A stretch of 41,051 bases of DNA from Aggregatilineales bacterium (GTDB taxonomy: Bacteria; Chloroflexota; Anaerolineae; Aggregatilineales; Ch27), in NCBI GenBank assembly GCA_029976005.1, contig JARKOQ010000090.1, positions 1 through 41,051 on the forward strand, read 5' to 3'. Below are positions 1 through 8,394 of the stretch, in pieces. Position numbers and translations under genes: made by a program. Position 1 is the first letter of the stretch. Every line of letters begins with the position of its first letter. The notes below the pieces were generated by a model. That model saw nothing but the letters and a program-made list of their open reading frames with translations, was not told where the DNA came from and searched no databases.

Positions 1-1
1 C

Positions 2-61
2 GCCGAGCGCCCGATCGTGCTGCACCTCTCGGTCAGCTCCGGCAGCGTGACGGTGAGATAG
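2..61 (+). CDS. C-terminal fragment of an unknown protein, cut by the window edge
   Basis: Frame starting at base 2 reads 19 codons and ends at TAG (59-61); the last residues read LHLSVSSGSVTVR. The alternating hydrophobic/Ser pattern resembles the end of a beta-helical adhesin-like domain of the DUF4097 kind, but the fragment is too short to assign. GC-rich codon use matches the neighbourhood. No start is visible because the gene begins outside the window. Confidence 0.5.
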   Translation, partial: AERPIVLHLSVSSGSVTVR

Positions 62-286
62 GGCGGTTTTTGGTTCGTGGTTGTTGGTCAGTGGTCAAAG
101 CAAAAGCGTCCGGCCCGCGGCGGTGTGCTGCGGGCCGGATGTTGATTTGGGGCAGAGAGACGGGCATGGTATTGTCGGACTGAGTCCCAATGCTACGGAT
201 CACGCGATGTATTGCAGGGGCGTGGCCTGGCGATGGAGCAGTGGTTCTACCATCACTCCTGGATTATGCTTTGGGGGCAAGGCAAC
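62..286. other. Intergenic spacer with low-complexity TTGGT-rich repeat
   Basis: About 225 bases lie between the partial gene and the stop of the minus-strand ATPase. Positions 67-98 are a degenerate run of GGTTGTTGGTCAGTGGTC-type words, a dispersed low-complexity spacer filler that recurs in variant form at 6025-6085. I see no convincing gene or terminator in the rest. Confidence 0.4.
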
Positions 287-2626
287 TCAATGTAATCGGG
301 TTCCTGATGTGTTGATGAAATAGCGAAAGGCCATGGTTTTCAGGAAATCTAGCGCGATCATGTAGGCGATAGTTGCTCCGAGCAACCCGGCAAGTAATCC
401 AGGACTGATAGCCGTCATGAGTAGCCCCTGCGCTGCCAACAAACTGACAACCATCACATCAATCGCTGTGCTGAGAGCCAACCAACGGCTCGGACGTGAA
501 TGCCAGAAATGATGCCTCTCACGTACTAAATATACATTTGCCTGACCAGTGAAGACCAGCATTACAAAAACAAGGGTCTGAAGCTGTGTGAGAGGCAGAT
601 TCAACACGTTTTGTCCCACCAGCAAAACGCCAAAGGAGAAGACCAACCATCCCAGAGCCAGAACAAGTCCGACGATAACCAGCGAGCGGATATTCCAGCG
701 ATCTGGCTTGGGAGAAGGGGATACCCGATCCGTCGCTAGCGACATGGTGACAAAATCATTGGCAAAGATCAACAGCAAGATCAGGCGTGGGCGCGTCACC
801 AGGATGCCTGTCAGCAATAAGCCCAAACTCAGGAATAAACCAACCTGGAATGTCTTAATAATCTTGTTGAGAGTGTAGGTTAGCATACGCTGGTAAATAC
901 GCCGTCCGACCTCCACAGCGGCTACCATGTCGCTCAAGCCTGGCCTGGTCAACACAAGGCTGGCTGCTGCTTTTGCAACATCGGTCGCATTGGCGACGGC
1001 AACGCCAACTCCGGCTTGTTTGAGCGCCGGGGCGTCATTGACGCCATCGCCAGTCATGCCAACTACATGTCCAGCCTGTTGAAGCCCTTGAACCAGTTTG
1101 AATTTGTCCTCTGGAAAAACTCCGGCATAAATAACGCAGTCCAGAATGTCCGCGTTTAGGCCATCATGTAGTTGTTCAGCTGAACAAGCAGTTCCCACGA
1201 TGCCGACTTGTGCCGCCACCGCTTTGGCTGTTTCCAGACTATCGCCAGTCACCATCACTACCCGAATGCCAAGTTCGCCCAGTTCTGTAATGACCGCTTT
1301 AGAATCCTCACGCGGCGGGTCTTGCAAGCCGAGCAGACCGACTAACGCTAATGCCTTGTCTTGACCAGCCGCCACCGCCAACACGCGATAACCCTGGCTG
1401 GCCAAGCGCTCCACATCGGCACTGAGATCAACACCGCTCCCAATCATCGACGCAACAACCTGCGGAAAGCCTTTGATGACTCGGAGGGTATGATCGCCCT
1501 CACGCACGCTGGCCTCAGTGCGCTTTGTCGCAGAGTCAAAAGGGATAAACTGCAAGCGGCTCGACAGATCGGCATCAATACCCCGCTTGTGTGCGACGTT
1601 CAGGATAGCGAGGTCAATCGGATCTTGGGTCGCATCATCCGAAGTAAGGGCAGCAAATTTCAATAGATCATTCTCAGTGTAGGGAGCCTGAGGCTGAACG
1701 GCGGCCAGCGCAAGCTCGTTGCGGGTGACCGTTCCGGTTTTGTCACTGCACAGAACATCCATTCCTGCCGCTTCTTGAATCGCCGATAAGCGGGTAATCA
1801 AGACTCCCTGCTTGGCGAGTTCCAATGAGCCGAGCGCACTGGCTAAAGTGAACGTTGCTGGCAGCGCAACCGGAATGGAAGCGATGAGCAGAATCAGTAT
1901 AAACGGCAGCAATTCACTCAACGGCAGGTGGTTGACCAGTGCATATATCAGGATCAGCGCAGCGAGTACGGCATTGACCGCGATCAGGTATTTCACAATG
2001 GTCTGGATCATCTGCTCCAGGTGGCCTACTGTTTTCGCGGTTTGGACTAACTCTGCCGTTTTGCCATACGAAGTGTGCTGTCCAGTGGCAGTTACTTCAC
2101 CGGAGCTTTCGCCACGTTTGACGATGCCGCCCGCGTGCGCCACATCTTCTGCGCCAATCTCCGCTGGCACGGACTCACCCGTCAAAGCCGATTCATCTAC
2201 TGAAAGTTGTCCGTCAACTAGGCGTAAATCGGCGGGGATCACATCACCCGTACGCAGGTGCACGAAGTCGCCCGGCACGAGTTTCTCCGCCGATACAAGC
2301 TGCCACTGACCATCGCGTAGTACGCGCGATCGGATGGTAAGACTCTGATGGAGAAGGGCGAGCGCGTTCTGGGCACGATTCTCCTGAATGAAACTCAGCG
2401 CTGCATTGACCAGCAATAGGGCCAAGGTAATGACAACGTCTATATACCTGCCAAGCACCAGTTGAAGGAGTATCGTTGCTTCCAGCATCCATGGCACGGT
2501 CCCCCACAATTTGCTGAGGAAGACCAACAAGGGTCGGGGGCGTCGTTCGGGAATGGTGTTAGGGCCATACTGCTGTAAGCGTTGCTGCGCTTCCTGATTA
2601 CTCAACCCCGTAGGAGTCGTCGCCAT
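287..2626 (-). CDS. P-type cation-transporting ATPase, plasma-membrane H+-ATPase-like (P3A)
   Basis: A 779-residue polytopic ATPase that would use ATP to move a cation, probably H+, across the cytoplasmic membrane. It has an N-terminal cation-ATPase segment, the actuator TGES motif near residue 150, the phosphorylated Asp in DKTGT near 295, MVTGD near 460, and the hinge TGDGVNDAP near 526. The LLIASIPVALPATFT helix and the short length fit the P3A proton-pump family rather than heavy-metal ATPases: there is no N-terminal CxxC domain and no CPC motif. ATG at 2626 is preferred over the GTG at 2635 because GAGGTG lies 7 bases upstream. The gene looks clearly less GC-rich than its neighbours, with many AT-ending codons, which suggests transfer. 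Ion specificity is inferred from overall resemblance. Confidence 0.9.
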   Translation of the reverse strand: MATTPTGLSNQEAQQRLQQYGPNTIPERRPRPLLVFLSKLWGTVPWMLEATILLQLVLGRYIDVVITLALLLVNAALSFIQENRAQNALALLHQSLTIRSRVLRDGQWQLVSAEKLVPGDFVHLRTGDVIPADLRLVDGQLSVDESALTGESVPAEIGAEDVAHAGGIVKRGESSGEVTATGQHTSYGKTAELVQTAKTVGHLEQMIQTIVKYLIAVNAVLAALILIYALVNHLPLSELLPFILILLIASIPVALPATFTLASALGSLELAKQGVLITRLSAIQEAAGMDVLCSDKTGTVTRNELALAAVQPQAPYTENDLLKFAALTSDDATQDPIDLAILNVAHKRGIDADLSSRLQFIPFDSATKRTEASVREGDHTLRVIKGFPQVVASMIGSGVDLSADVERLASQGYRVLAVAAGQDKALALVGLLGLQDPPREDSKAVITELGELGIRVVMVTGDSLETAKAVAAQVGIVGTACSAEQLHDGLNADILDCVIYAGVFPEDKFKLVQGLQQAGHVVGMTGDGVNDAPALKQAGVGVAVANATDVAKAAASLVLTRPGLSDMVAAVEVGRRIYQRMLTYTLNKIIKTFQVGLFLSLGLLLTGILVTRPRLILLLIFANDFVTMSLATDRVSPSPKPDRWNIRSLVIVGLVLALGWLVFSFGVLLVGQNVLNLPLTQLQTLVFVMLVFTGQANVYLVRERHHFWHSRPSRWLALSTAIDVMVVSLLAAQGLLMTAISPGLLAGLLGATIAYMIALDFLKTMAFRYFINTSGTRLH

Positions 2627-2647
2627 GTTAGTCACCTCAAAACACCC

Positions 2648-2664
2648 AGACTATAAATCAGTCT
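2648..2664. promoter_or_regulatory. Inverted repeat over the -10-like TATAGT of the ATPase leader
   Basis: AGACT and AGTCT arms flank ATAAATC. On the minus strand this reads TTATAGTCT, so the right arm overlaps a TATAGT -10-like hexamer about 25 bases before the ATPase start. It could be an operator or chance; no good -35 is evident. Confidence 0.25.
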
Positions 2665-2839
2665 CGGAGGCAATGTGACCTGCCCCCTGAAAACTGATCC
2701 AGAAAATGAGATGTGCGTATCTCAGGAATACGAACCAGCCGCATCGTCAGCACGGCGTGGGCGTTCGGGCGCAGAGTCGGAATTGGAATTCCGACGTTCC
2801 CGCGATCAATCGGCCACACCGGACCATCTCCAAGCAGAA

Positions 2840-2904
2840 TCGGCCGTCAGGCACGGCCGGACGGGACACGATGCGAAGCATCGACGTGCCCCGTCCCTAC
2901 ACTG
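2840..2904 (-). repeat. GTAGGG-headed dispersed palindromic repeat
   Basis: Read on the minus strand it begins GTAGGGACGGGGC, contains the palindrome GATGCTTCGCATC and then GTGTCCCGTCC. It is one of at least six GTAGGG-headed elements here (also 6107-6144, 12694-12719, 18463-18482, 34566-34603, 35695-35737). Each carries a different inner palindrome. Confidence 0.5.
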
Positions 2905-2922
2905 CCGTGCTTTTTCTTGTCT

Positions 2923-3648
2923 CTACGGGATCGGCTCCAGCGGCTCCTTGCGGTTGGCGATGCCGATGGCCGGGCCGGGCACGGGGGCGGCCCAGCGCGC
3001 GGCGTTGGCCAACACCCGCTGCACTTCCGGCTGGTGATAGATCGGGAAGGTCTCGTGGCCGGGCCGGAAGTAGAAGACCCGCCCCCGCCCGCGCCGCCAG
3101 CAGCACCCGCTGCGGAAGACCTCGCCGCCCTGGAACCAGCTCACGAACACCAGCTCGTCCGGCTGCGGCACGTCGAACGGCTCGCCGTACATCTCCACGT
3201 GCGGAATCTCGAAGTACTCGCCCAGCCCTGCGGTGATCGGATGGCCGGGAGCCACCACCCACAGGCGTTCCTTCTCACCCGCCTCGCGCCATTGCAGGTT
3301 GCCGGAGGTGCCCATCAGACGCCGAAAGGGCTTCGAGTAGTGGCCGGAATGGAGCACGATCAGGCCCATGCCCGCCCAGACGCGCTGCTGGACGCGCTCC
3401 GCGATGGCGTCCAACACGTCGTCGTGGGCCATGTGCCCCCACCAGATCAGGACGTCCGTTTCGGCCAGGACAGCCTCGCTCAGGCCGTGCTCCGGTTCGT
3501 CCAGGGTCGCCGTCCGCGCCGGGAATCCCTCCGCGCGCAGGAAGCGGGCGATCGTCTCGTGCATGCCGTCGGGGTAAATCGCGGCGACTTCGGGATTCTT
3601 CTTCTCGTGGCGAAACTCATTCCAGACCGTCACGCGGGGCAAAGACAC
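2923..3648 (-). CDS. ThuA-like domain protein (trehalose-utilisation family)
   Basis: A 241-residue protein starting [20 protein letters not shown], with the ThuA pattern: a TVWNE start, [34 protein letters not shown], then WVVAPGHPI and a C-terminal [22 protein letters not shown] strand. The family has a class-I glutamine-amidotransferase-like fold and is linked to carbohydrate metabolism, but the reaction is not established. The GTG start at 3648 is chosen because AAGGAGAG lies 6-8 bases upstream. The open frame continues further upstream to 3876, but that part overlaps the next gene and is not protein-like. It lies downstream of the Eis-like gene on the same strand with a 103-base gap. Confidence 0.85.
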   Translation of the reverse strand: MSLPRVTVWNEFRHEKKNPEVAAIYPDGMHETIARFLRAEGFPARTATLDEPEHGLSEAVLAETDVLIWWGHMAHDDVLDAIAERVQQRVWAGMGLIVLHSGHYSKPFRRLMGTSGNLQWREAGEKERLWVVAPGHPITAGLGEYFEIPHVEMYGEPFDVPQPDELVFVSWFQGGEVFRSGCCWRRGRGRVFYFRPGHETFPIYHQPEVQRVLANAARWAAPVPGPAIGIANRKEPLEPIP

Positions 3649-3751
3649 GGGCTTCTCTCCTTGATAAAAGACCGCGATCGGCTCAACCGGGGCGCACGCC
3701 CCGGCACCATCCACGTTGGGCGCGCGAACGCGCGCGGACCATCCCCCCTCC

Positions 3752-5080
3752 TTACATCCTCGGCAGGATGTACGAGGGCGTGGCCGGGAAGAGCGCCTCC
3801 AGCAGCAGCGCGGCCTCGTCCGTGGCCCAGCAGTCGGGGTAAGCCTCGCGCAGGGCGGCCAGCGGCCGGTAGCCAAACAGCAGCTTCAGGAACACCCCCG
3901 GCGGGAAGGCGGCATCGTGCTGGCCCTCGGCCACGCAGCCGTCCAGCGCCTCGACGGCCGTGATCCGGCCCCCGGCCAGGGTCAGGGCCAGCCCGTCCGT
4001 GTAGAAGTTCAGGCGCAGCGTCCCCGAAGTCCCGGCCAGCGGCGTGCGAGCCAGCCGCCGTTCCAGGGCCGGAGCCACCTCGCGCACGAACCCGGCCAGG
4101 TCAGGCACGCGCAGGTAGAAGGCATACGGCAGGCGCAGGGGCGAAAGCTGGCTGTCCAGGGCGCGGTACAGCACGTGCTCGCGGCCCAGGAAGAAGCGGA
4201 TCGTCCCGGCCCCGGCGGCCTCGGCGTGTTGCTTGAGGGCGCGCAGCAGGGCGGGCAGCACGGCCGGCAGAGGCACGCCGGGGGCCGTCCAGACCTCCTC
4301 GACCATCAGAGCGCCTTGCTCAAGCTGGCCCAGAAAGCGGCAGTAGCCGGCGGGCCGCCCGTCCGGCGCTTCGATCAGGCTGAAGCGCGTGATGAAGTAG
4401 GCGTCGGGGCTGCGTCCGGCCAGATCGTAGCGCCAGTCGTCGAGGCTCAGGGCGTTGCGGATGGGATGGTGGACGCTGCCCGTCTCGTGCAGGGCGATCA
4501 GGGTTGGCAGGTCGGCTTCCCCGGCAGGCCGCACGCGGAAGGACTCCGCCGCGCCTTCCGCCAGAGCAGGGATGCGGCCGGGATCCATCTGGCGGTGGCC
4601 GCCCAGGTCGAGCGCGTATTCATACCCAACCTGGCGGTAAATCCAGGGGATACCGGTGATGGCCTGGGCACGATCGCCGTGGGCGGCGCTCAGGGCGTGC
4701 ACAGCCTCGAACAGGATGCCCATCAAGCCCCGTTGGCGGTAGGCCGGGTCGGTGCCGACCAGTTCCGGCTGGCCGACGGCGAACGGGATGTCGTCATAGC
4801 GCCACATCTGGCCGATCAGGCACAGGCTGGCCGCGAGGGCGTGATCGCGGGCCGGGTCTTCCACCAGCAGGAAGTCCCCGGCGCGGCAGACCGGGTGCGC
4901 GCCGGACATCAGGTCGCGGACAGACCCGGCCAGGCGTGCGTCCGCGTGGATGCGCACATTGAACTCGGCCAGGCGCTCAATGTCATGGCGAGTCGCCTGG
5001 CGCAGAATCAGCCCGCCGTCCAGCACGCGGGGCAGGTCAAGAAGCGATTGGGTGGAGCCTGTCACGTTCACATCCTTCAT
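3752..5080 (-). CDS. GNAT-family N-acetyltransferase, Eis-like with SCP2-type C-terminus
   Basis: A 442-residue acetyltransferase. The N-terminal GNAT module starts [19 protein letters not shown] and carries the acetyl-CoA binding stretch [17 protein letters not shown] followed by [21 protein letters not shown] second divergent GNAT-like half follows (about residues 170-330). The C-terminal region ([20 protein letters not shown]) resembles the sterol-carrier fold seen in Eis-type enzymes. It probably acetylates amines of small molecules or proteins; the substrate is unknown. The ATG at 5080 begins just before the conserved domain. A longer form starting at 5131 is possible, since a -10-like TATTAT sits at about 5150 on the minus strand. 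Confidence 0.85.
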   Translation of the reverse strand: MKDVNVTGSTQSLLDLPRVLDGGLILRQATRHDIERLAEFNVRIHADARLAGSVRDLMSGAHPVCRAGDFLLVEDPARDHALAASLCLIGQMWRYDDIPFAVGQPELVGTDPAYRQRGLMGILFEAVHALSAAHGDRAQAITGIPWIYRQVGYEYALDLGGHRQMDPGRIPALAEGAAESFRVRPAGEADLPTLIALHETGSVHHPIRNALSLDDWRYDLAGRSPDAYFITRFSLIEAPDGRPAGYCRFLGQLEQGALMVEEVWTAPGVPLPAVLPALLRALKQHAEAAGAGTIRFFLGREHVLYRALDSQLSPLRLPYAFYLRVPDLAGFVREVAPALERRLARTPLAGTSGTLRLNFYTDGLALTLAGGRITAVEALDGCVAEGQHDAAFPPGVFLKLLFGYRPLAALREAYPDCWATDEAALLLEALFPATPSYILPRM

Positions 5081-5203
5081 ATTCAACCGGCGTTCGGCCA
5101 CCGGCAGCCCTTGCCAGCGAAGCAGGGCCATGCACGGCGGCTTTGTATAATACGGACGCTGCGCCGGAAAGTTGCCGGACGGGTCAAGGCGAAGGCATCT
5201 CAC

Positions 5204-5339
5204 CGCACAGGCCGCAAAGCGCGCAAGGAAGGCGGGTTTCCAGAAGTCCTTTCTTCGCAGGTCTTTCCCTCTATTGTCTTTCTCCGCGTTGTTCCTTGGC
5301 CTCCTTGGCGTTTTGGCGGTTCAACCCGCTTTTTCGGTT
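5204..5339. repeat. CCGCAAAG/CTCCGCG dispersed repeat, copy 1
   Basis: One end reads CACCGCACAGGCCGCAAAGC, the other TTTCTCCGCGTTGTTCCTTG followed by GCCTCCTTGGCGTTTTGGCGG. It is an imperfect inverted repeat belonging to a family with further copies near 9884, 21690, 23296, 32935, 37848 and 40860. It fills the gap between the Eis-like start and the acyltransferase stop, ending at that stop codon. Confidence 0.6.
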
Positions 5340-6023
5340 TTACACCTCGCGCAGCGGCGCGGCCTCCGGCTTGAGGCGGCGGATCACGCGGGCGGGGTTG
5401 CCGGCGGCGATCACGCCGGGCGGGATCGCCCCGGTCACGACGCTGCCCGCGCCGATCACGCTGCCCGCGCCGATGCGCGCCCCTTTCAGGATCAGGCAGC
5501 GCATCCCGATGAACACGTCGTCCTCGATCACGATTGGCCGGGTAGCCCCCGCCAGGATGTCGATCCGGCGCTCGTCGGGATCGAGCGGGTGGAAGTCGGT
5601 GTCGACGATGCCCGTGTTGGCCCCCACCAGCACCCGGTCGCCGATGGTGATCGACTCCTCGGCCACGATCATGCCGCCGGTCATGCCGAAGTCGGCCCCG
5701 ATGGACAGGCGCGCGTCCGGCCGCCGGACGCTGATCACGACCGGATGGGCGGGGGCGAGGGGATTGCTGCGCCGGGTGGAGCGCAGGCTCAGCCCGTCGC
5801 CCAGGCGCACCTGGGCGCGGCGATGGACTTGCAGGATCGGCAGGCCGTACAGCCGCCAGCCGCGCCCCCAGCGCAAGCCGGCCAGGGCGAAGCTCAGCCG
5901 GGCCAGCGGCCAGATCAGCAGGCGCTCGATCTCGTTGCGGGCTTTCCAGGGCATCTCCCATGCGGCGCGGACAATCGCCCATGGACCGGAGGGTTGGGTC
6001 GAGGTTTCGGGAGGTTGGGACAT
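5340..6023 (-). CDS. Acyltransferase with left-handed beta-helix (hexapeptide repeats)
   Basis: A 227-residue protein. From about residue 90 it is built of hexapeptide repeats typical of the left-handed beta-helix acetyltransferases: LSIGADFGMTGGMIVAEES, ITIGDRVLVGANTGIVDTDF, IVIEDDVFIGMRCLILKGA and RIGAGSVIGAGSVVTGAI, then IPPGVIAAGNPARVIRRL, the usual C-terminal signature. The His in DTDFHPLD is a candidate catalytic residue. It probably O-acetylates a sugar. A glycosyltransferase lies next to it on the same strand, which suggests surface glycan modification. No clear ribosome-binding site precedes the ATG at 6023, because the leader is repeat sequence; the true start could be internal. Confidence 0.87.
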   Translation of the reverse strand: MSQPPETSTQPSGPWAIVRAAWEMPWKARNEIERLLIWPLARLSFALAGLRWGRGWRLYGLPILQVHRRAQVRLGDGLSLRSTRRSNPLAPAHPVVISVRRPDARLSIGADFGMTGGMIVAEESITIGDRVLVGANTGIVDTDFHPLDPDERRIDILAGATRPIVIEDDVFIGMRCLILKGARIGAGSVIGAGSVVTGAIPPGVIAAGNPARVIRRLKPEAAPLREV

Positions 6024-6154
6024 AGATCAGTTCACAGTCAACAGTTATCAGTCGTCAGTTCACGGTTCCTGGTTGGCGATGGTTGGCTCACGGCCGGGCG
6101 CGGTTGGCCGTGACAGGCATGGCGGTTCGCGAACCGCCCTACAACCCTCTGGCC
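6024..6154. repeat. Low-complexity CAGTCAACAGTTATCAGT run and GTAGGG palindrome
   Basis: Positions 6031-6062 are a degenerate run of CAGTTCACAGTCAACAGTTA words. Positions 6107-6144 on the minus strand form a GTAGGGCGGTTCGCGAACCG palindrome followed by CCATGCCTGTC. Together they make up the spacer between the glycosyltransferase and the acyltransferase. Confidence 0.5.
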
Positions 6155-7918
6155 TCAATCAAGCACGTAAACGCGATAGCCCCCGGCCTCGAAGGCTGGC
6201 TCCAACCCGGCCGCCCAAGCGGGCAAGGTGGTTTCCGGGCCAACGATCCAGGCGTCGAAGGCGTGCACGTCGGCCTCGGCATGCAGGGCGGCGTGCGCGA
6301 TGCCGGGATGATCCTGCATCAGATGATAAACGAAGCGGTAATCGTCGGCCACGATCGCGGCCTCGGCGGGGAGATTGTCCCGCACCCAGCCGATCACGTC
6401 CCAGCGCGCGCCAAGCTGGACGCGGTGGCGGGCCGAGTCGTCCATCAGCGGCGCGCGCAGCAGGTCGTCTTTATTGTCGACACTCATCCACAGCGCGGGC
6501 AGGCTGAGCGCGATCAACGCCCCGGCCAGCAGCCACGATCTCCATCTCATCCCAACAAGGGGCTTAAGCCCCTTGTTCTTCTCCAGCCAAATCAGCGATC
6601 GGTCGACCAGCAGCCCGCCCATCACGGCGAACAAGGGCCAGATCAGCAGCAGGAAGCGCAGATCGTAGCTGAACCCCCACCACCACACCAGCCAGAACGG
6701 CACGCCGAACCCGACCAGCAGGGCCGCCGCCGGGTCGAAACGCCAGCGCGTCCGCCACAACCGCCAGAGCTGCGCGGCCAGCCCCAGGAAGCCCAACAAC
6801 CCGCCGATCATGAAGTGGCTGGGCGTCAGGGCCGGGCCGAATAATGCCCGCAGTGAATGGTCGGCCTGGTCGATCCAGCCGGTGGGGGGGACGAGATACC
6901 CATACGCGGCCAGGCTGTGGGCGTACCATAACCCGGCGGCCAGCAGCCAGCCGCCCGCGATCAGGAGCGCGTCGCGGGCGCGCAGTGGCTCGCCGCAGGC
7001 GGTTTTACCCCGCGCCGCCCAGTAGGTATAGATCACCCAGCCGAGCAGCGATCCGGCCAGCAGCAGCGCCCCGTTTTTGGTCAGGGCCGCCAGCCCGGCC
7101 AACAGCCCGGCCAGCAAAGCGTCCGCCGGGCGCGCATGGCGGTAAGCCCGCCAGGCGAAGAGCGCCGCCAGGGTCGCGTACGTCCCGGCGGGCAGGTCGG
7201 TATACCCCGACGCGGCCCAGTGGGACACGATCGGGACGCTGGCAGTCAGGAAGGCGGCGGCCAGCCCGGCCCGCGGCCCGGCGATCTCGCGCCCCAGGGC
7301 ATAAGCCGCGCCGAGCGTCCCCAGGGCCAGGGCCGCCACGACGAAGCGGGCCGCATACTCGTTGGGCGCGCCGCCCGCCATGTGGGGAACAGCCATCAGC
7401 AGCGGGACGAGGGGCGGATAGGCGTCGTACAGCCCGCCGCCGCTGAAGCGCCCGGTCTCGACGTAACGCAGGGCCGTGGGGCCGTACAGCGTCATGGTGT
7501 CATCTTCATAAAACGGCCAGTACCCGGCGTTGAACAGAGTCAGCCCAATGATGGCCGCGCAGGCCGCAATCGCCGCCAGCGCCGCCGGGGAATGCCTCCC
7601 CCTCTCCATGTGTGGAGAGGGGGCCGGGGGGTGAGGTCCGCGTGGAGAGGGCCGGGGTGAGGTGCGCCGCAGCAGGAGCCAGCCCGCCGCGTCGAAGGCC
7701 AGGCTCAGGACCAGGATCAGCCCAAACCAGGGCGGGGTCTGGACGATGGCCAGCGCCAACATGATCAACCCCAGCGACCCGGCGCTGAGGGCCACCGTCA
7801 GGACGGCCGCCAGGACGGGATCGCGCCGCTCCCCCAGTCCCAGGCGCGCCCAGGGATAGGCGTGGAGCAGGCTGTACAGCGCGGCCACCCAGGCCGGGAG
7901 CGTCTCCAGGGTCAGCAT
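6155..7918 (-). CDS. Polytopic glycosyltransferase, ArnT/PMT (GT39)-like
   Basis: A 587-residue membrane protein with about a dozen hydrophobic segments. An acidic loop, FNAGYWPFYEDDTMTLYGPT, matches the conserved acidic motif of GT39/GT83-type enzymes that use polyprenyl-phosphate sugars. RALGREIAGPRAGLAAAFL-like and SHWAASGYTDLPAGTYATLA stretches follow the family pattern. It would transfer a sugar on the outer face of the cytoplasmic membrane. TGGAGG sits about 6 bases before the ATG. Two dispersed repeats are embedded in-frame: a GC-rich TSPRPSPRGPHPPAPSPHME stretch near residue 90, and a 24-bp palindrome read as NKGLKPLV near residue 450. Both fall in loops. The donor and acceptor cannot be named. 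Confidence 0.8.
   Translation of the reverse strand: MLTLETLPAWVAALYSLLHAYPWARLGLGERRDPVLAAVLTVALSAGSLGLIMLALAIVQTPPWFGLILVLSLAFDAAGWLLLRRTSPRPSPRGPHPPAPSPHMERGRHSPAALAAIAACAAIIGLTLFNAGYWPFYEDDTMTLYGPTALRYVETGRFSGGGLYDAYPPLVPLLMAVPHMAGGAPNEYAARFVVAALALGTLGAAYALGREIAGPRAGLAAAFLTASVPIVSHWAASGYTDLPAGTYATLAALFAWRAYRHARPADALLAGLLAGLAALTKNGALLLAGSLLGWVIYTYWAARGKTACGEPLRARDALLIAGGWLLAAGLWYAHSLAAYGYLVPPTGWIDQADHSLRALFGPALTPSHFMIGGLLGFLGLAAQLWRLWRTRWRFDPAAALLVGFGVPFWLVWWWGFSYDLRFLLLIWPLFAVMGGLLVDRSLIWLEKNKGLKPLVGMRWRSWLLAGALIALSLPALWMSVDNKDDLLRAPLMDDSARHRVQLGARWDVIGWVRDNLPAEAAIVADDYRFVYHLMQDHPGIAHAALHAEADVHAFDAWIVGPETTLPAWAAGLEPAFEAGGYRVYVLD
6554..6577. repeat. 24-bp perfect palindrome, copy 1 (inside a coding sequence)
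   Basis: The half-site AACAAGGGGCTT is followed by its exact reverse complement. Here it is read in-frame as NKGLKPLV within the polytopic glycosyltransferase. Two further identical copies lie at 12827-12850 and 14800-14823. Confidence 0.95.
7592..7668. repeat. GC-rich CTCTCC/GGAGAGG dispersed repeat inside a CDS
   Basis: The run contains CCCCCTCTCCATGTGTGGAG with GGGGCCGGGGGGTGAGG and a second GTGGAGAGGGCCGGGGTGAG unit. In the minus-strand gene it encodes the Pro/Ser/Arg-rich TSPRPSPRGPHPPAPSPHME. This word pattern is a widespread dispersed repeat type in bacterial genomes and looks inserted rather than ancestral. Confidence 0.6.
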
Positions 7919-8103
7919 ACGGCCTCCACACGGGGCGCGGGAAAAACATTGGTCACGGATAAGACGGATAAAGACGGATGAACACAGTGAGTGGCCGAAA
8001 TCAAGCGCATGGATTCATCGTCGCCTGGTCGCGGATTGATGAAGGTTAAGAAATTAATCGGGTAATCGGGCGAGTGCCAATGGAGTTGCGCGCCGGTCCA
8101 CCG

Positions 8104-8231
8104 CCGAGGACTCAAGTCCCCGGCTACACAGTCAAAAAAGCCTGCTGAAGCAGGCTCGTGGCCTGGCGTTTCGGGTATTTGAGTCCGCTTCAGCGGACTT
8201 TGTGTCCCTAGCCCGCGACTTGAGTCGCGGG
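8104..8231. repeat. Mirror-symmetric four-hairpin element
   Basis: The stems are P1 8104-8126, P2 8139-8156 (AGCCTGCTGAAGCAGGCT), P3 8182-8199 (AGTCCGCTTCAGCGGACT) and P4 8209-8231. The reverse complement of P1 aligns with P4 (both TAGCC..GACTTGAGTC..GG), and the reverse complement of P2 aligns with P3. The differences fall in paired stem positions and keep pairing. This is a palindromic element with covarying stems. Confidence 0.75.
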
Positions 8232-8318
8232 CGATCGGACGGCCGACGCCTTCAATCACGATCAATATGATTGCTGGATTATTTTGTGAATATTCATAAA
8301 TCCACGACTCTGGAGAAT

Positions 8319-8394
8319 AAGTCCTCCGGACTAAAGACAGCGGTTCAGTCCGGAGGACTTCGTGTTCTGAGTCGGGGATTTCCAATCCCCGACC
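8319..8394. repeat. Two further palindromic stems
   Basis: A perfect 14-bp stem (AAGTCCTCCGGACT and its complement, 8319-8332 with 8347-8360) is followed by the hairpin GTCGGGGATT...AATCCCCGAC (8371-8394). They resemble the neighbouring four-hairpin element in layout but have other arm sequences. Confidence 0.7.

Noticed and set aside
3716..5374. Plus-strand open frame of about 552 codons
   Set aside because: Antisense to the Eis-like acetyltransferase and running into repeat sequence; no recognisable protein features.
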